Shown piece after piece: positions 8,715 through 17,623 of a stretch of DNA of 64,000 nt. This DNA comes from an uncultured Microbacterium sp. (GTDB lineage Bacteria > Actinomycetota > Actinomycetes > Actinomycetales > Microbacteriaceae). The position numbers were made by a program, and so were the translations under genes. The notes beneath the pieces are model-generated. The model saw only the letters and a list, made by a program, of their open reading frames with translations, was not told where the DNA came from and did no database searches. Where the stretch lies: NCBI GenBank assembly GCA_913774665.1, contig CAJYHN010000010.1, positions 186,001-250,000 on the forward strand. The letters are read 5' to 3'. Position 1 is the first letter of the stretch; the number at the start of each line of letters is the position of its first letter.

Positions 8715-10289
8715 TCAGAAGGTGCGGATGCCGCGTCGCCACGTACCCCGGATGCGGGCGTCGGCGATGCGGTCGGCGGGGCCGCTGCGGATGTCGCGGT
8801 CGAGCCAGACGAGGTCGGCGATCATGCCGGGACGGAGGGTCCCGCGGGTGGCGTGATCGCCGGCCTGGAGGGCCACGCCGCTCGTGGCGGCGTCGATGGC
8901 GTCGGAGAGGGTGAGTCGTTCCTCGGGTTGCCAGCCGCCGGCGGGCAGGCCGTCGGGGTCCTGCCGGGTGACGGCGGTGCGCAGGCCCGCGAGGACGTCG
9001 GGAGAGGTGACGGGCCAGTCGCTGCCGAAGCTCAGGCGGGCCCCGGCGTCGCGGGCCGCCCGCATGCGGTACTGGCGTTCGCGGTGGGGTCCCAGCCGCG
9101 GGAGGGTCAGCTCGGTCATCACGGCGTCGACCATGGCCCACTGGGGCTGGAAGCAGAAGCCGACGTCGAGGTCGCGCAGGCGCGGCAGGTCGGCGGGGTC
9201 GACGACCTGCGCGTGGGCGATGGTCACCCGCCGGCCGCGGCGGAGGCTGTCGCGGATGCCCTCGGCCGCGTCGATCGCGGCGCGCACGGCGGCGTCGCCG
9301 ATGGCGTGCAGGTGCACGTCGAAGCCCGCCGCGTCGCACTGCGCCACGGCCGCGGCCAGCTCCGCGGGTCGCCAGTTCGGCAGGCCGCGGGTGCGGGCGT
9401 CGTGGTAGCACTCGAGCAGATGGGCGGTGTGGTTCTCGAGGATGCCGTCGACGAAGAACTTCACCGTCCGGCAGGTCAGACCGGGTTCGGCCGAGATCCG
9501 CGCGGCGAGGCGTCTCATCTCGTCCACCTGGCCGGGCCAGCGGGTGGGGTCGGCGCGCAGCGCGAGGTCGACGTCGACGGCGAGCCGCCCCGCGCGGGCG
9601 GCCGCGATCCAGGCGGGGACGTCGTGCGGCTCGGTCCACGCCTCCTGCGCCCACGCGATGCCGTGCGTCGCGAGGTGGGCGGTGGCCGCGGCGAGCGCCT
9701 CGACGTCGTCCTCCTCGGCGGGGCGCGGGGCGTGGTCGAGCACGAGGTCGATCGCGGGTCGTTCGATGAGGGTGCCCGACGGCGATCCGTCGGCTCGCCG
9801 GACGATGCGGCCGAGCGCGGGGTCGGGGGTGTCGGCATCCACTCCCGCCGCGCGAAGCGCCGCGGTGTTGGCCCAGGCGGTGTGGTAGTCCCACGCGTGC
9901 AGCACGACGGGGCGGTCGGGGGCGGCCGTATCCAGCCAGCGGGCGTCGAACAAGCCGCCCTCGACGATGGTGGCGTCGTAGCTGCCGCCGACGAGCCATT
10001 CGGCGTCGGAGGCGGCCGCCCACGCGCGGACGCGATCGACGATCTCGTCGACGTCGGCGGCGTCGCGGAGCGCGGGTCCCGTCCGCTCGCGCCCGGCCAG
10101 GAGGGGGTGGGCGTGACCGTCGCGGAACGCGGGGAGCAGGAGCCCGTCCTCGAGGTCGACGTGCGCGGCGTCGGCGGGCACCGGATGCCGCGGCTCGGCG
10201 ATGACGCCGTCGACCACCACGAGCCGGTCGACGTCGGGCGAACGTCCGTCGATCCGGATCGCGCCGCCCGTGAAGACGATGGCAGCCAT
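8715..10289 (-). CDS. Amidohydrolase, YtcJ/LAF3-like (Amidohydro_3)
   Basis: This 524-residue metal-dependent hydrolase shows the usual order of metal ligands: DGHAHP (HxH, near residue 75), a lysine region near TVKFFVDGILENHTA, then HLHAIGDAAVR, TIAHAQVVDPADL and the late Asp in SFGSDWPVTSPD. N- and C-terminal strands form the small beta-sandwich (AAIVFTGGAIRIDG and RPGMIADLVWLDRDI). YtcJ-like enzymes hydrolyse N-acyl or amide bonds; the actual substrate is unknown. The start is set by a near-perfect ribosome binding site (GAGGAGG) 7 bases before the ATG. It is the first gene of a two-gene transcript with an APC permease and diverges from a TetR-family gene. Confidence 0.92.
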   Translation of the reverse strand: MAAIVFTGGAIRIDGRSPDVDRLVVVDGVIAEPRHPVPADAAHVDLEDGLLLPAFRDGHAHPLLAGRERTGPALRDAADVDEIVDRVRAWAAASDAEWLVGGSYDATIVEGGLFDARWLDTAAPDRPVVLHAWDYHTAWANTAALRAAGVDADTPDPALGRIVRRADGSPSGTLIERPAIDLVLDHAPRPAEEDDVEALAAATAHLATHGIAWAQEAWTEPHDVPAWIAAARAGRLAVDVDLALRADPTRWPGQVDEMRRLAARISAEPGLTCRTVKFFVDGILENHTAHLLECYHDARTRGLPNWRPAELAAAVAQCDAAGFDVHLHAIGDAAVRAAIDAAEGIRDSLRRGRRVTIAHAQVVDPADLPRLRDLDVGFCFQPQWAMVDAVMTELTLPRLGPHRERQYRMRAARDAGARLSFGSDWPVTSPDVLAGLRTAVTRQDPDGLPAGGWQPEERLTLSDAIDAATSGVALQAGDHATRGTLRPGMIADLVWLDRDIRSGPADRIADARIRGTWRRGIRTF

Positions 10290-10318
10290 GGAAACCTCCT
10301 CGAATCCCGCGCTGCGAG

Positions 10319-10337
10319 AAACATACAGCGTAGGTTT
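10319..10337. promoter_or_regulatory. Operator-like palindrome, copy 1
   Basis: AAACATAC-AGC-GTAGGTTT: the right arm's reverse complement (AAACCTAC) matches the left arm at 7 of 8 positions. It sits 30 bases upstream of the amidohydrolase start, in the gap shared with the divergent TetR-family gene. A second copy occurs immediately before the amidase gene (12708-12726) with 17 of 19 identical bases. TetR-family operators are usually 15-20 bp palindromes beside the regulator gene, so this is the best candidate. Confidence 0.7.
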
Positions 10338-10460
10338 CAAGAACGCTACGGCTCCTTCGCGCGCATCGTCGGCGGCGTCGATGACTCGTCACGAATGCCT
10401 TACACGGCCGAAACACGCCGCATCGCGTAGCGTGGTCGAACCCCACCGAAAGGCCCCGCC

Positions 10461-11093
10461 GTGCCCCGGCCGACCCAGCCCAAGCTCTCGCGCGACGCGA
10501 TCGCCCGCGCCGCCCTCGCCCTCGTCGACCGCGACGGCAGCGAGGGAGCGAGCATCCGCCGTGTCGCCGATCGCCTGAAGGTGCACCCCACGTCGCTGTA
10601 CAACCACGTCCCCAACCTCGCCGCCCTGATCGAGGACGTGCGCGCGATCGTGTCGTCGCGCATCGACTCCTCGTTCCTGCGCGACCGGGAGTGGGAGGAG
10701 GGACTGCTGCTGTGGGCGCGCTCCTACCGCGACGCGTTCCGCCTGCACCCGCGCGCCATCCCCCTGCTGATGGGCAATCGCGCGTCGGCGCCGCTGCTGA
10801 TGTCGCAGTACGAGGACTTCGCCGTCGCCGCCGAACGCGTGGGATGGACGAGCGACGACATCCTCCCGCTGCTGACGGCGTTCGAGTCGTTCATCCTCGG
10901 CAGCGTCCTCGACGGAAGCGGCCCGACCGTCATCTTCGACCCGACCGGCCAGGAGCAGGACGTGCCGCGGTTCGCCGCGGCCTACGCGGCCCTCGACGCG
11001 CACGATGCGGCCGACCCGGTCGCGACGCGGGCGTTCGAACTGGGCCTGTCGCTGCTGATCGCCGGGGCTCGCCCGCGCACGCGCGCGGACTGA
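10461..11093 (+). CDS. TetR-family transcriptional regulator
   Basis: This 210-residue DNA-binding protein has an N-terminal TetR helix-turn-helix (about residues 10-55: SRDAIARAALALVDRDG, then GASIRRVADRLKVHPTSLYNHV). The C-terminal ligand domain (about 75-205) contains SFILGSVLDGSG, similar to the TetR_C class. The GTG start is preceded by GAAAGG. It is divergent from the amidohydrolase-permease operon, with the palindrome at 10319-10337 between them. The same palindrome before the amidase operon 1.6 kb downstream suggests control of both units. The effector is unknown, probably an amide or amine substrate. Confidence 0.92.
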   Translation: MPRPTQPKLSRDAIARAALALVDRDGSEGASIRRVADRLKVHPTSLYNHVPNLAALIEDVRAIVSSRIDSSFLRDREWEEGLLLWARSYRDAFRLHPRAIPLLMGNRASAPLLMSQYEDFAVAAERVGWTSDDILPLLTAFESFILGSVLDGSGPTVIFDPTGQEQDVPRFAAAYAALDAHDAADPVATRAFELGLSLLIAGARPRTRAD

Positions 11094-11100
11094 ACGAGCC

Positions 11101-11916
11101 TCACATCCGCGCGTAGCACGCGCGGGCGAAGCAGAACAGGCCGTAGACGACGAGGCCGGCGCCCACGAGCCACAACACGAACTGGCCGAAGGGCAGTCCC
11201 GCGAGGGAGCGCAGGGCCGCATCGAGCCCACCCGCCGCGTTCGGATCGTGCGCGAAGGCCGCGACGAGGAACAGGATCCCGGCCACGCCGATCGCGATGC
11301 CCTTCGCGATATAGCCCACCATGCCGAAGATCCGGATGCCGCGCCCGGCGGCGCCTCCGGGAGCGGAGATGTTCTTCATGAACGCCTTCGTGATGCCGCG
11401 AACGACGAAGGCCACGCCGATGGCCGCGACCGCGAGGCCGATGATGACCAGCACGACGAGGCCGCCCGGCGACGCCAGGAGCTGCGCGCTCAACGTGCGC
11501 GACTGATCGGCGGACTCGGATCGCCCGCCCGTGAGGGCGGTCAACGCGGTGACCCCGATGGCCCCGTAGGCGACGGCGGTGCCGACGTACTTCGCGCGGT
11601 GCGCCCAACGCTTCTTCGCGTCGGAGTCGCGCTCCGCCACGGCGTCGGCGATCTGCCACACCGCGAGAGCGGCGAGGCCGATGACGATCACCCACAGCAG
11701 CAGCATGCCCGCGGGAGCGGAGGCCACCTGCTGGACCGCTCCGCTCTGATCCGCGCTCTCACCGCCCCCGCCGGTCGCGATCGAGACGGCGATCGCGCCG
11801 ATGAGCAGGTGCAGCAGGCCCAGGACGACGTAGCCGATCCGGGCCGCGACGCGGAAGGCGGTGGAATCCTGCGCTTTGTCGGCGGCGGCGGAGGCGGAGG
11901 CGGAGGGCGAGGTCAT
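11101..11916 (-). CDS. DUF1206 family membrane protein
   Basis: This 271-residue protein has six membrane segments made of three repeated helix pairs, the organisation of DUF1206. Each unit has a basic-aromatic lead (FRVAARIGYVVLGLLHLLIGA; HRAKYVGTAVAYGAIGVTAL; IRIFGMVGYIAKGIAIGVAG). It contains repeated ESADQS and glycine-rich loops. The function of the family is not established. It ends 7 bases after the TetR gene in convergent orientation, which may give overlapping transcript ends. The PAP2 gene lies upstream on the same strand with a 16-base gap, so the two are probably co-transcribed. Confidence 0.9.
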   Translation of the reverse strand: MTSPSASASAAADKAQDSTAFRVAARIGYVVLGLLHLLIGAIAVSIATGGGGESADQSGAVQQVASAPAGMLLLWVIVIGLAALAVWQIADAVAERDSDAKKRWAHRAKYVGTAVAYGAIGVTALTALTGGRSESADQSRTLSAQLLASPGGLVVLVIIGLAVAAIGVAFVVRGITKAFMKNISAPGGAAGRGIRIFGMVGYIAKGIAIGVAGILFLVAAFAHDPNAAGGLDAALRSLAGLPFGQFVLWLVGAGLVVYGLFCFARACYARM

Positions 11917-11932
11917 CCGAGCACGCTAGCGT

Positions 11933-12613
11933 TCAGCCCTCTTCGCCGACCACCCGTTGCGCGCGACGCACGCGCCACACTTCGATCAACGCCCAGACCA
12001 GCGTCGAGACGGCGACCCCCTCGAGCATCCCGGCCGTCACATCCGAGAGCCAGTGCGCGTGCAGGTACGTGCGGCTCCACATCATCAGCAGCACCCAGAC
12101 GACACCCGCGGCCCAGATCCACCCGCGTCGCAGGATGAGCGCAAGGGTCACCGCGATCGTCGTCGCCACGGCGGTGTGCCCGGAGGGGAACGACGTCGCC
12201 TGGGTCTCCGCGAGGGAGTCGGAGGGGCGCGCGCGGGCGATCACCGCGGCGAGCGGCGCGCCGATGAGGACGACGAGGGCGATCGCGGAGGCGACGTTCA
12301 GCGCGTCCCACGGCCGCTTGACGAGCAGGAAGACGATCGTCGTCGAGACGCCGATCACGATCATGCCGATCGTCCCGCCGACCGTGGCGGGGATCCAGGC
12401 GATGATGACGAGCACGGGGTTCGCCAGGGCGGCCATCGCGTCGTCCCACCACGCGTCGAAGGCGAGGGGCGCGCCGCCGTCGAGGTCGACGGCCAGACGC
12501 AGCGCCACGAAGAGCACCGCGGCGACGACGCCCACGATGAGGGCGAGGGGCCGACGCGCGTCGACCCGCGGACGATCGGGGAGCAGGGCGGGCTCGTCGG
12601 TGGGGGCTTCCAT
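11933..12613 (-). CDS. PAP2-superfamily membrane phosphatase
   Basis: This 226-residue membrane protein carries the three PAP2 signature motifs: the Arg-Pro of the first motif (ARARPSDS), the second motif SFPSGHTAVATTI with the general acid His, and the third motif SRTYLHAHWLSDV with the nucleophile His and its supporting Asp. Five to six membrane segments frame these motifs so that the active site faces outward, as in lipid phosphatases that act on phosphatidic acid, undecaprenyl diphosphate or similar lipids. It overlaps no other gene and probably leads a two-gene transcript with the DUF1206 gene. The exact lipid substrate cannot be read from the sequence. Confidence 0.92.
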   Translation of the reverse strand: MEAPTDEPALLPDRPRVDARRPLALIVGVVAAVLFVALRLAVDLDGGAPLAFDAWWDDAMAALANPVLVIIAWIPATVGGTIGMIVIGVSTTIVFLLVKRPWDALNVASAIALVVLIGAPLAAVIARARPSDSLAETQATSFPSGHTAVATTIAVTLALILRRGWIWAAGVVWVLLMMWSRTYLHAHWLSDVTAGMLEGVAVSTLVWALIEVWRVRRAQRVVGEEG

Positions 12614-12707
12614 CCCCGCATCGTGTCAGGCGCGGACGCGGAAGCGGTACCGGTTGCCGCGAGCGGCGCGAGCACTCCGGTGCCGGAGATTGCCTCTCGC
12701 CCCCGTA

Positions 12708-12726
12708 AAACAAACGGTGTAGGTTT
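12708..12726. promoter_or_regulatory. Operator-like palindrome, copy 2, beside the amidase start
   Basis: AAACAAAC-GGT-GTAGGTTT ends 5 bases before the amidase ATG and shares 17 of 19 positions with the site at 10319-10337. There is no ribosome binding site between it and the ATG. The TAGGTT inside the right arm would be a -10 element if the message is leaderless, with transcription starting at the ATG. A repressor here would then block the promoter directly. No convincing -35 is seen. Confidence 0.65.
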
Positions 12727-12731
12727 TCGCC

Positions 12732-14744
12732 ATGACCACCGAGGCCTTCACCGTCGTCGAAGCCGACATCGACCGACTGCGCTCCGCCCTCGACGCCGGC
12801 GACGTCACCAGTGTCGAGCTCGTCGCCCGCTATCTCAACCGCATCGCGGCCTACGACCGCTCCGGCATCCGGCTGCACAGCGTCCCCGTCCTCGATCCGC
12901 GCGCGTTCTCCCACGCGCGGGAGAGCGACCGGCGTCGCGCCCGCGGCGAGACGATCGGCCCGCTCGACGGCATCCCGTTCACCGCCAAGGACAGCTATCG
13001 CGTCGAGGGTCTGCCCGTGGCATCCGGATCCCCCGCGTTCCGCGACCTCATCGCCGGAGACGACGCCTTCGCGATCGAGCGCCTGCGAGCGGCCGGGGCG
13101 GTCTTCCTCGGCCTGACCACGATGCCCCCGATGGCCGCCGGCGGCATGCAGCGCGGCGTGCACGGACGCGCCGAGTCCCCGTACAACGGCGACTACCTCA
13201 CCTCGGCGTTCGGTTCGGGCTCGTCCAACGGATCGGGCACGGCCACGGCGGCGAGCTTCTGCGCCTTCGGTCTCGGCGAGGAGACGTGGTCGTCGGGGCG
13301 CGCGCCGGCCTCGCACAACGCCCTCGTCGCCTACACCCCCTCGCGCGGCGTCATCTCGGTGCGCGGCAACTGGCCGCTCGTGCCGACGATGGACGTCGTC
13401 GTCCCCCACACCCGCTCGATCGCCGACCTGAAGCACGTGCTGGATGCCGTGGTCGCCGACGACCCGCAGACCGAGGGCGACCTCTGGCGCACGCAGCCGT
13501 TCATCGCCCTGCCGCAGCCGTCCGAGGTGCGCCCCGCATCATTCGCCGACCTGAAGCCGCTCCCCCTGGCCGGACGGCGCTTCGCCGTGCCGCGCATCTA
13601 CATCAACGGCGATCCCGACAACGCCTCGCCGATCGTCACGCGCGAAAGCGTCGTGAGCCTGTGGAACGACCTGCGCGTCGATCTCGAAGCGGCCGGCGCC
13701 GAGGTCGTCGAGACCGACTTCCCGGTCGTCGACCGGTACGAGAAGCTGCACGAGGGCGACGAGGACTTCCTCGACCGCGGATTCGTGACGCGGGAGTTCC
13801 TCGACGACGAGGTCGGCGACCTCGCGGTGTGGGCCATGGACACCTTCCTGCGCACGAACGCGGACCCCGCGCTGCCCCGCCTCGCCGCCGCGGACGCCTC
13901 GCTGATCTTCCCGCACCCGCCCGGGGCGCTCCCCGACCGGTACGGCATCTGGCACTACGACATCTCGTACGACATCGGCGAATACGTCGCCCGCGCTCAG
14001 CAGTGGCGGCCCGACTGGCGCGAGGTCGATAGCCTCGAGAAGGGCCTGCGCGGACTCGAGCACACCCGGCACGTCGATTTCGAGGAGTGGATGGATGCCG
14101 AGGGCATCGACGCCGTCGTCTTCCCCACGCAGTCCGACGTCGGTCCCGCCGATGCCGACGTGAACCCCGCCTCGGCCGACATCGCCTGGCGCAACGGCGT
14201 GTGGGTCTCGAACGGCAACCTCGTGCCGCGCCACCTCGGAATCCCCACGGTCACCGTTCCGATGGGCACGATGTCCGACACCGGGATGCCGGTGGGTCTG
14301 ACGATCGCCGGCCCCGCCTACAGCGACACCCGGCTCGTGCAGCTGGGGGCCGCGATCGCCGGCCTCGGCGCCCGCCGCACCGCCCCCGGCCGCACGCCCG
14401 CCCTGCCCGACGAGGCGCTCTTCGCCGCCCCGCGACCGGCGGGCGAGGGAGAGCTCGACGTGCGCATCGACGAGGTGGTCCACGAGGGCGACACCGTGCG
14501 GTTCGTCGCGTCGATCACCGGCGCGCCCGCCGTCGATCACGCCGCCTACGTCGACGGCGTGCGGGTCGACGTCGAGACCGAGGGCGACCGCCTGACGGGT
14601 GTGGCCCGCATCGCGCCCGACGCGTACGGTGAGCCCGTGAGCGAGTGGGTCGCCCCGTACGGCCCGCTCGTCGTCGTCGCCGTGCGCGACGCCGCCGGAG
14701 CCGTGGCCGGCGCCGTGGGCACGGCATCCGACTCTCCCCTGTGA
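12732..14744 (+). CDS. Amidase (amidase-signature family) with C-terminal extension
   Basis: This is a 670-residue hydrolase of the amidase-signature family. The Ser-cisSer-Lys triad can be placed: Lys86 in FTAKDSY, cis-Ser164 in GSGSSNGSG, and nucleophile Ser188 in ETWSSGRAPA, 24 residues after the cis-Ser as in fatty acid amide hydrolase. The signature deviates from the usual GGS (SSG in place of GGS-I). Residues about 580-670 form an extra beta-rich domain (ELDVRIDEVVHEGDTVRFVA) not found in small amidases. The message may be leaderless, since the ATG follows the operator copy by 5 bases. The stop overlaps a GTG just ahead of the kinase-phospholyase gene, so the two are co-expressed. The substrate is unknown; see the pathway finding. 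Confidence 0.9.
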   Translation: MTTEAFTVVEADIDRLRSALDAGDVTSVELVARYLNRIAAYDRSGIRLHSVPVLDPRAFSHARESDRRRARGETIGPLDGIPFTAKDSYRVEGLPVASGSPAFRDLIAGDDAFAIERLRAAGAVFLGLTTMPPMAAGGMQRGVHGRAESPYNGDYLTSAFGSGSSNGSGTATAASFCAFGLGEETWSSGRAPASHNALVAYTPSRGVISVRGNWPLVPTMDVVVPHTRSIADLKHVLDAVVADDPQTEGDLWRTQPFIALPQPSEVRPASFADLKPLPLAGRRFAVPRIYINGDPDNASPIVTRESVVSLWNDLRVDLEAAGAEVVETDFPVVDRYEKLHEGDEDFLDRGFVTREFLDDEVGDLAVWAMDTFLRTNADPALPRLAAADASLIFPHPPGALPDRYGIWHYDISYDIGEYVARAQQWRPDWREVDSLEKGLRGLEHTRHVDFEEWMDAEGIDAVVFPTQSDVGPADADVNPASADIAWRNGVWVSNGNLVPRHLGIPTVTVPMGTMSDTGMPVGLTIAGPAYSDTRLVQLGAAIAGLGARRTAPGRTPALPDEALFAAPRPAGEGELDVRIDEVVHEGDTVRFVASITGAPAVDHAAYVDGVRVDVETEGDRLTGVARIAPDAYGEPVSEWVAPYGPLVVVAVRDAAGAVAGAVGTASDSPL

Positions 14745-14770
14745 CACCCGAATCACCCGAGGAACAGCCC

Positions 14771-17596
14771 GTGAGCGAAACAGCACCGATCCCGGTCTTC
14801 GACTACTTCAGCCAGGTCGACCTGCCCACCCCGACGCTCTCCGACGACGAGGTGCGCGCGCTCTTCGCCGACGCCTTCGGCGTCGAGATCGACGTGCACG
14901 CGCTCGGCAGCCAGCAGGACCAGAACTTCCGCGTCTTCCGCCGCGGAGAATCGCTCCCGCTGGGCGTGCTGAAACTGAGCAATCCGGCGTTCAGCGAGGC
15001 CGAGATCGACATGCAGGATGCCGCGGCCGCTCTCGTCGCCGACCGCAGCCCGCACGTGCGCATCCCGCGCATCGTGGAGGGGCCCCGCGGCCCCCTCTCG
15101 ACGTGGTGGGAGAGCTCGCAGGGCCGCATCCACGCCCGTGTGATCGAGAACATCGCGGGGAGCACCCTCACGGGCTCGCGGTACCTCTCCCCCGCCGTCG
15201 TCGAGGGGCTCGGCGCCCTCGCCGGCGCGGTGAGCCTCGCGCTCGCCGACTTCGACCACCCCGCGAGCGGTCGCGTGCTGCAGTGGGACCTGCGCCACGC
15301 CGAGGGCGTGATCGACACGCTGCTGCCCCTCGAACCGGACGACGGGGTACGTGAGATCGTTCAGCGCGCGGCCGAGGCCGCTCGCGCCGCGCTCGCCCCG
15401 GTCGCCGACGCCCTGCCGGTGCAGGCCGGCCACTTCGACGTCACCGACGACAACGTGCTGCGCGCCCCCGGTGCGACGGTGCCCGACGCGGTGATCGATT
15501 TCGGCGACGTGTGCGCGTCGTGGCGCGTGGGCGAGATCGCGGTGACGGTGTCGTCGGTGCTGCACCACGACGGCGCGACGCCCGAGAGCGCGCTCCCCGC
15601 CATCCGCGCCTTCGACCGCGTCCGCGACCTCGCCGACGACGAGATCACCGCCCTCTGGCCGCTCGTCGTGCTCCGCGGCGCGGTCCTCGTGCTGAGCGGT
15701 CGTGCGCAGGTGCGCCTCGACGACGCGAACGACTACGCCTCGGGCGCGCTCGATCGGGAGTTCCGCATCCTCGAGCAGGCGGCATCCGTCCCCCTCCCCG
15801 TGCTCGCCGCCGCCACTCGCGCGGCCCTCGGCCGGCCGCGCCGCGACGAGCCCGTCGCGACCGGATCGACGCTCACCGCCCTCGGTCAGCACGTCGAGCT
15901 CGACGCCTCGACCGAGTCGCCCCTCAACGACGCCGGTGCGTGGCTCGACGCCGCGACGCTCGACGCCGCCGCCCTCGCCGCGCTCGACGCGGGCGCCGCC
16001 GTCGTGACGGTGCCCGCCTGGAGCGCGCGCCTGACCGGCACGGTCGACCCGCTCCCCTCGACCGCGCAGACGGTGCCGACCGACATCCTCGTGTGGACGG
16101 CCGAGCCGCTCGCTCCGGACGCCCAGCTCGTGTGGTCCACCGCCGCGGGGGAGCCCGCCGCGGGCGTGCTGCCCGCGCGCGTGCGCCTCTCGGCCCGCCG
16201 GGCGTTCGAGGGACTCGTCCCACCGCCGCGCACCACGCGCGCCCTCGCCGACGCGTGGCGGGAGGTGGCCGGCGATCCCGGTGCGGTCCTCGGCATCCCC
16301 GCGCCTGTTCCCGCGACCGACGACTCGCTGCACCGCCGGCACGAGGTGCTCGCCGAGGTGCAGGAGCACTACTACGGCACCCCGCCGCGCATCGAACGCG
16401 GGTGGAGGGAGTACCTCATCGATGTCGAGGGCCGCGTCTACCTCGACATGGTCAACAACGTCGCCTCGGTCGGTCACGCCCACCCGCACGTCGTCGAGGC
16501 CGGCGCGCGGCAGATGCACCTGCTGAACACCAACTCGCGCTTCCACTACCGCGCGATCGCCGACTTCGCCGACCGCATCGCGGCGACCCTCCCCGAGGGC
16601 TTCGACACCGTGTTCTTCGTCAACTCGGGCTCCGAGGCGACCGACCTCGCGATCCGCCTGGCGATGGCGGCGACCGGCCGCCCCGACATCGTCGCGATGC
16701 GCGAGGCCTACCACGGGTGGACCTACGCGAGCGATGCCGTCTCCACCTCGATCGCCGACAATCCCTTCGCGCTCGAGACCCGCCCCGAGTGGGTGCACAC
16801 CGTCGACGCGGCGAACTCCTACCGGGGGAAGTATCGGGGGGCGGATGCCGCGGGGTACGCCCCCGAAGCCGTCGCGGTGATCGACGGGCTCGCGGCATCC
16901 GGTCGCCCACCGGCGGGGATGATCGCCGAGACGTACTTCGGCAACGCCGGCGGCGTCGCCCTGCCCGACGGATACCTCACCCAGGTGTACGCCGCGATCC
17001 GCCGCCACGGTGGTCTCGCGATCGCCGACGAGGTGCAGGTCGGATACGGGCGCCTGGGCGAGTGGTTCTGGGGCTTCCAGCAGCAGGGCGCGGTGCCCGA
17101 CATCGTCGCGGTCGCGAAGTCGATCGGCGGCGGGCACCCCCTCGGCGCCGTCATCACGCGCCGCGAGATCGCCGATCGCTACCGCACGCAGGGGTACTTC
17201 TTCTCCTCCACCGGCGGCTCCCCCGTGTCGTCGGCCATCGGCATGGCCGTGCTCGACGTGATCGAGCAGGAGGGCCTGCAAGAGAACGCGCGGGTCGTCG
17301 GCGCGCACCTGAAGAGCCGTCTCGAGGAGCTCGGCGGGCGGCATCCGCTCATCGGCACCGTGCACGGATCGGGGCTCTACCTCGGCGTCGAGTTCGTCCG
17401 CGACCGCGAGACGCTGGAGCCGGCCACCGCCGAGACCGCCGCGATCTGCGACCGCCTGCTCGAGCTCGGTGTGATCATGCAGCCCACCGGCGACTTCCAG
17501 AACGTCCTCAAGATCAAACCGCCCCTGGTGGTCACGCGGGCCTCGGTCGACGTCTTCGTCGACGCGCTGGACCGCGTCCTCACCACCGGCCACTGA
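14771..17596 (+). CDS. Fusion of APH-fold kinase and class-III PLP aminotransferase/phospholyase
   Basis: The 941-residue protein has an N-terminal aminoglycoside-phosphotransferase-fold kinase (about 1-330) with catalytic Asp223 and Asn228 (GHFDVTDDN) and metal-binding Asp243 (DFGDV). A linker region (about 380-520) has no peptidase motif. The C-terminal class-III aminotransferase domain (about 530-940) has the PLP lysine Lys783 in [14 protein letters not shown] and the cofactor Asp in [11 protein letters not shown]. The C-terminal half resembles the vertebrate ethanolamine-phosphate and phosphohydroxylysine phospholyases, so the fusion could phosphorylate an amino alcohol and then eliminate phosphate and ammonia. 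I chose the GTG at 14771 (VSETAPIPV) because GAGGA precedes it; a GTG overlapping the amidase stop at 14741 is the alternative. Confidence 0.85.
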   Translation: MSETAPIPVFDYFSQVDLPTPTLSDDEVRALFADAFGVEIDVHALGSQQDQNFRVFRRGESLPLGVLKLSNPAFSEAEIDMQDAAAALVADRSPHVRIPRIVEGPRGPLSTWWESSQGRIHARVIENIAGSTLTGSRYLSPAVVEGLGALAGAVSLALADFDHPASGRVLQWDLRHAEGVIDTLLPLEPDDGVREIVQRAAEAARAALAPVADALPVQAGHFDVTDDNVLRAPGATVPDAVIDFGDVCASWRVGEIAVTVSSVLHHDGATPESALPAIRAFDRVRDLADDEITALWPLVVLRGAVLVLSGRAQVRLDDANDYASGALDREFRILEQAASVPLPVLAAATRAALGRPRRDEPVATGSTLTALGQHVELDASTESPLNDAGAWLDAATLDAAALAALDAGAAVVTVPAWSARLTGTVDPLPSTAQTVPTDILVWTAEPLAPDAQLVWSTAAGEPAAGVLPARVRLSARRAFEGLVPPPRTTRALADAWREVAGDPGAVLGIPAPVPATDDSLHRRHEVLAEVQEHYYGTPPRIERGWREYLIDVEGRVYLDMVNNVASVGHAHPHVVEAGARQMHLLNTNSRFHYRAIADFADRIAATLPEGFDTVFFVNSGSEATDLAIRLAMAATGRPDIVAMREAYHGWTYASDAVSTSIADNPFALETRPEWVHTVDAANSYRGKYRGADAAGYAPEAVAVIDGLAASGRPPAGMIAETYFGNAGGVALPDGYLTQVYAAIRRHGGLAIADEVQVGYGRLGEWFWGFQQQGAVPDIVAVAKSIGGGHPLGAVITRREIADRYRTQGYFFSSTGGSPVSSAIGMAVLDVIEQEGLQENARVVGAHLKSRLEELGGRHPLIGTVHGSGLYLGVEFVRDRETLEPATAETAAICDRLLELGVIMQPTGDFQNVLKIKPPLVVTRASVDVFVDALDRVLTTGH

Positions 17597-17623
17597 CCCG
17601 TCCGACCCGAGAAGGAGCACGCC

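Noticed and set aside
14645-14770. A longer N-terminus for the kinase-phospholyase fusion
   Set aside because: The extension is a poly-Arg shadow of the amidase C-terminus; the GTG at 14,771 has a ribosome binding site.
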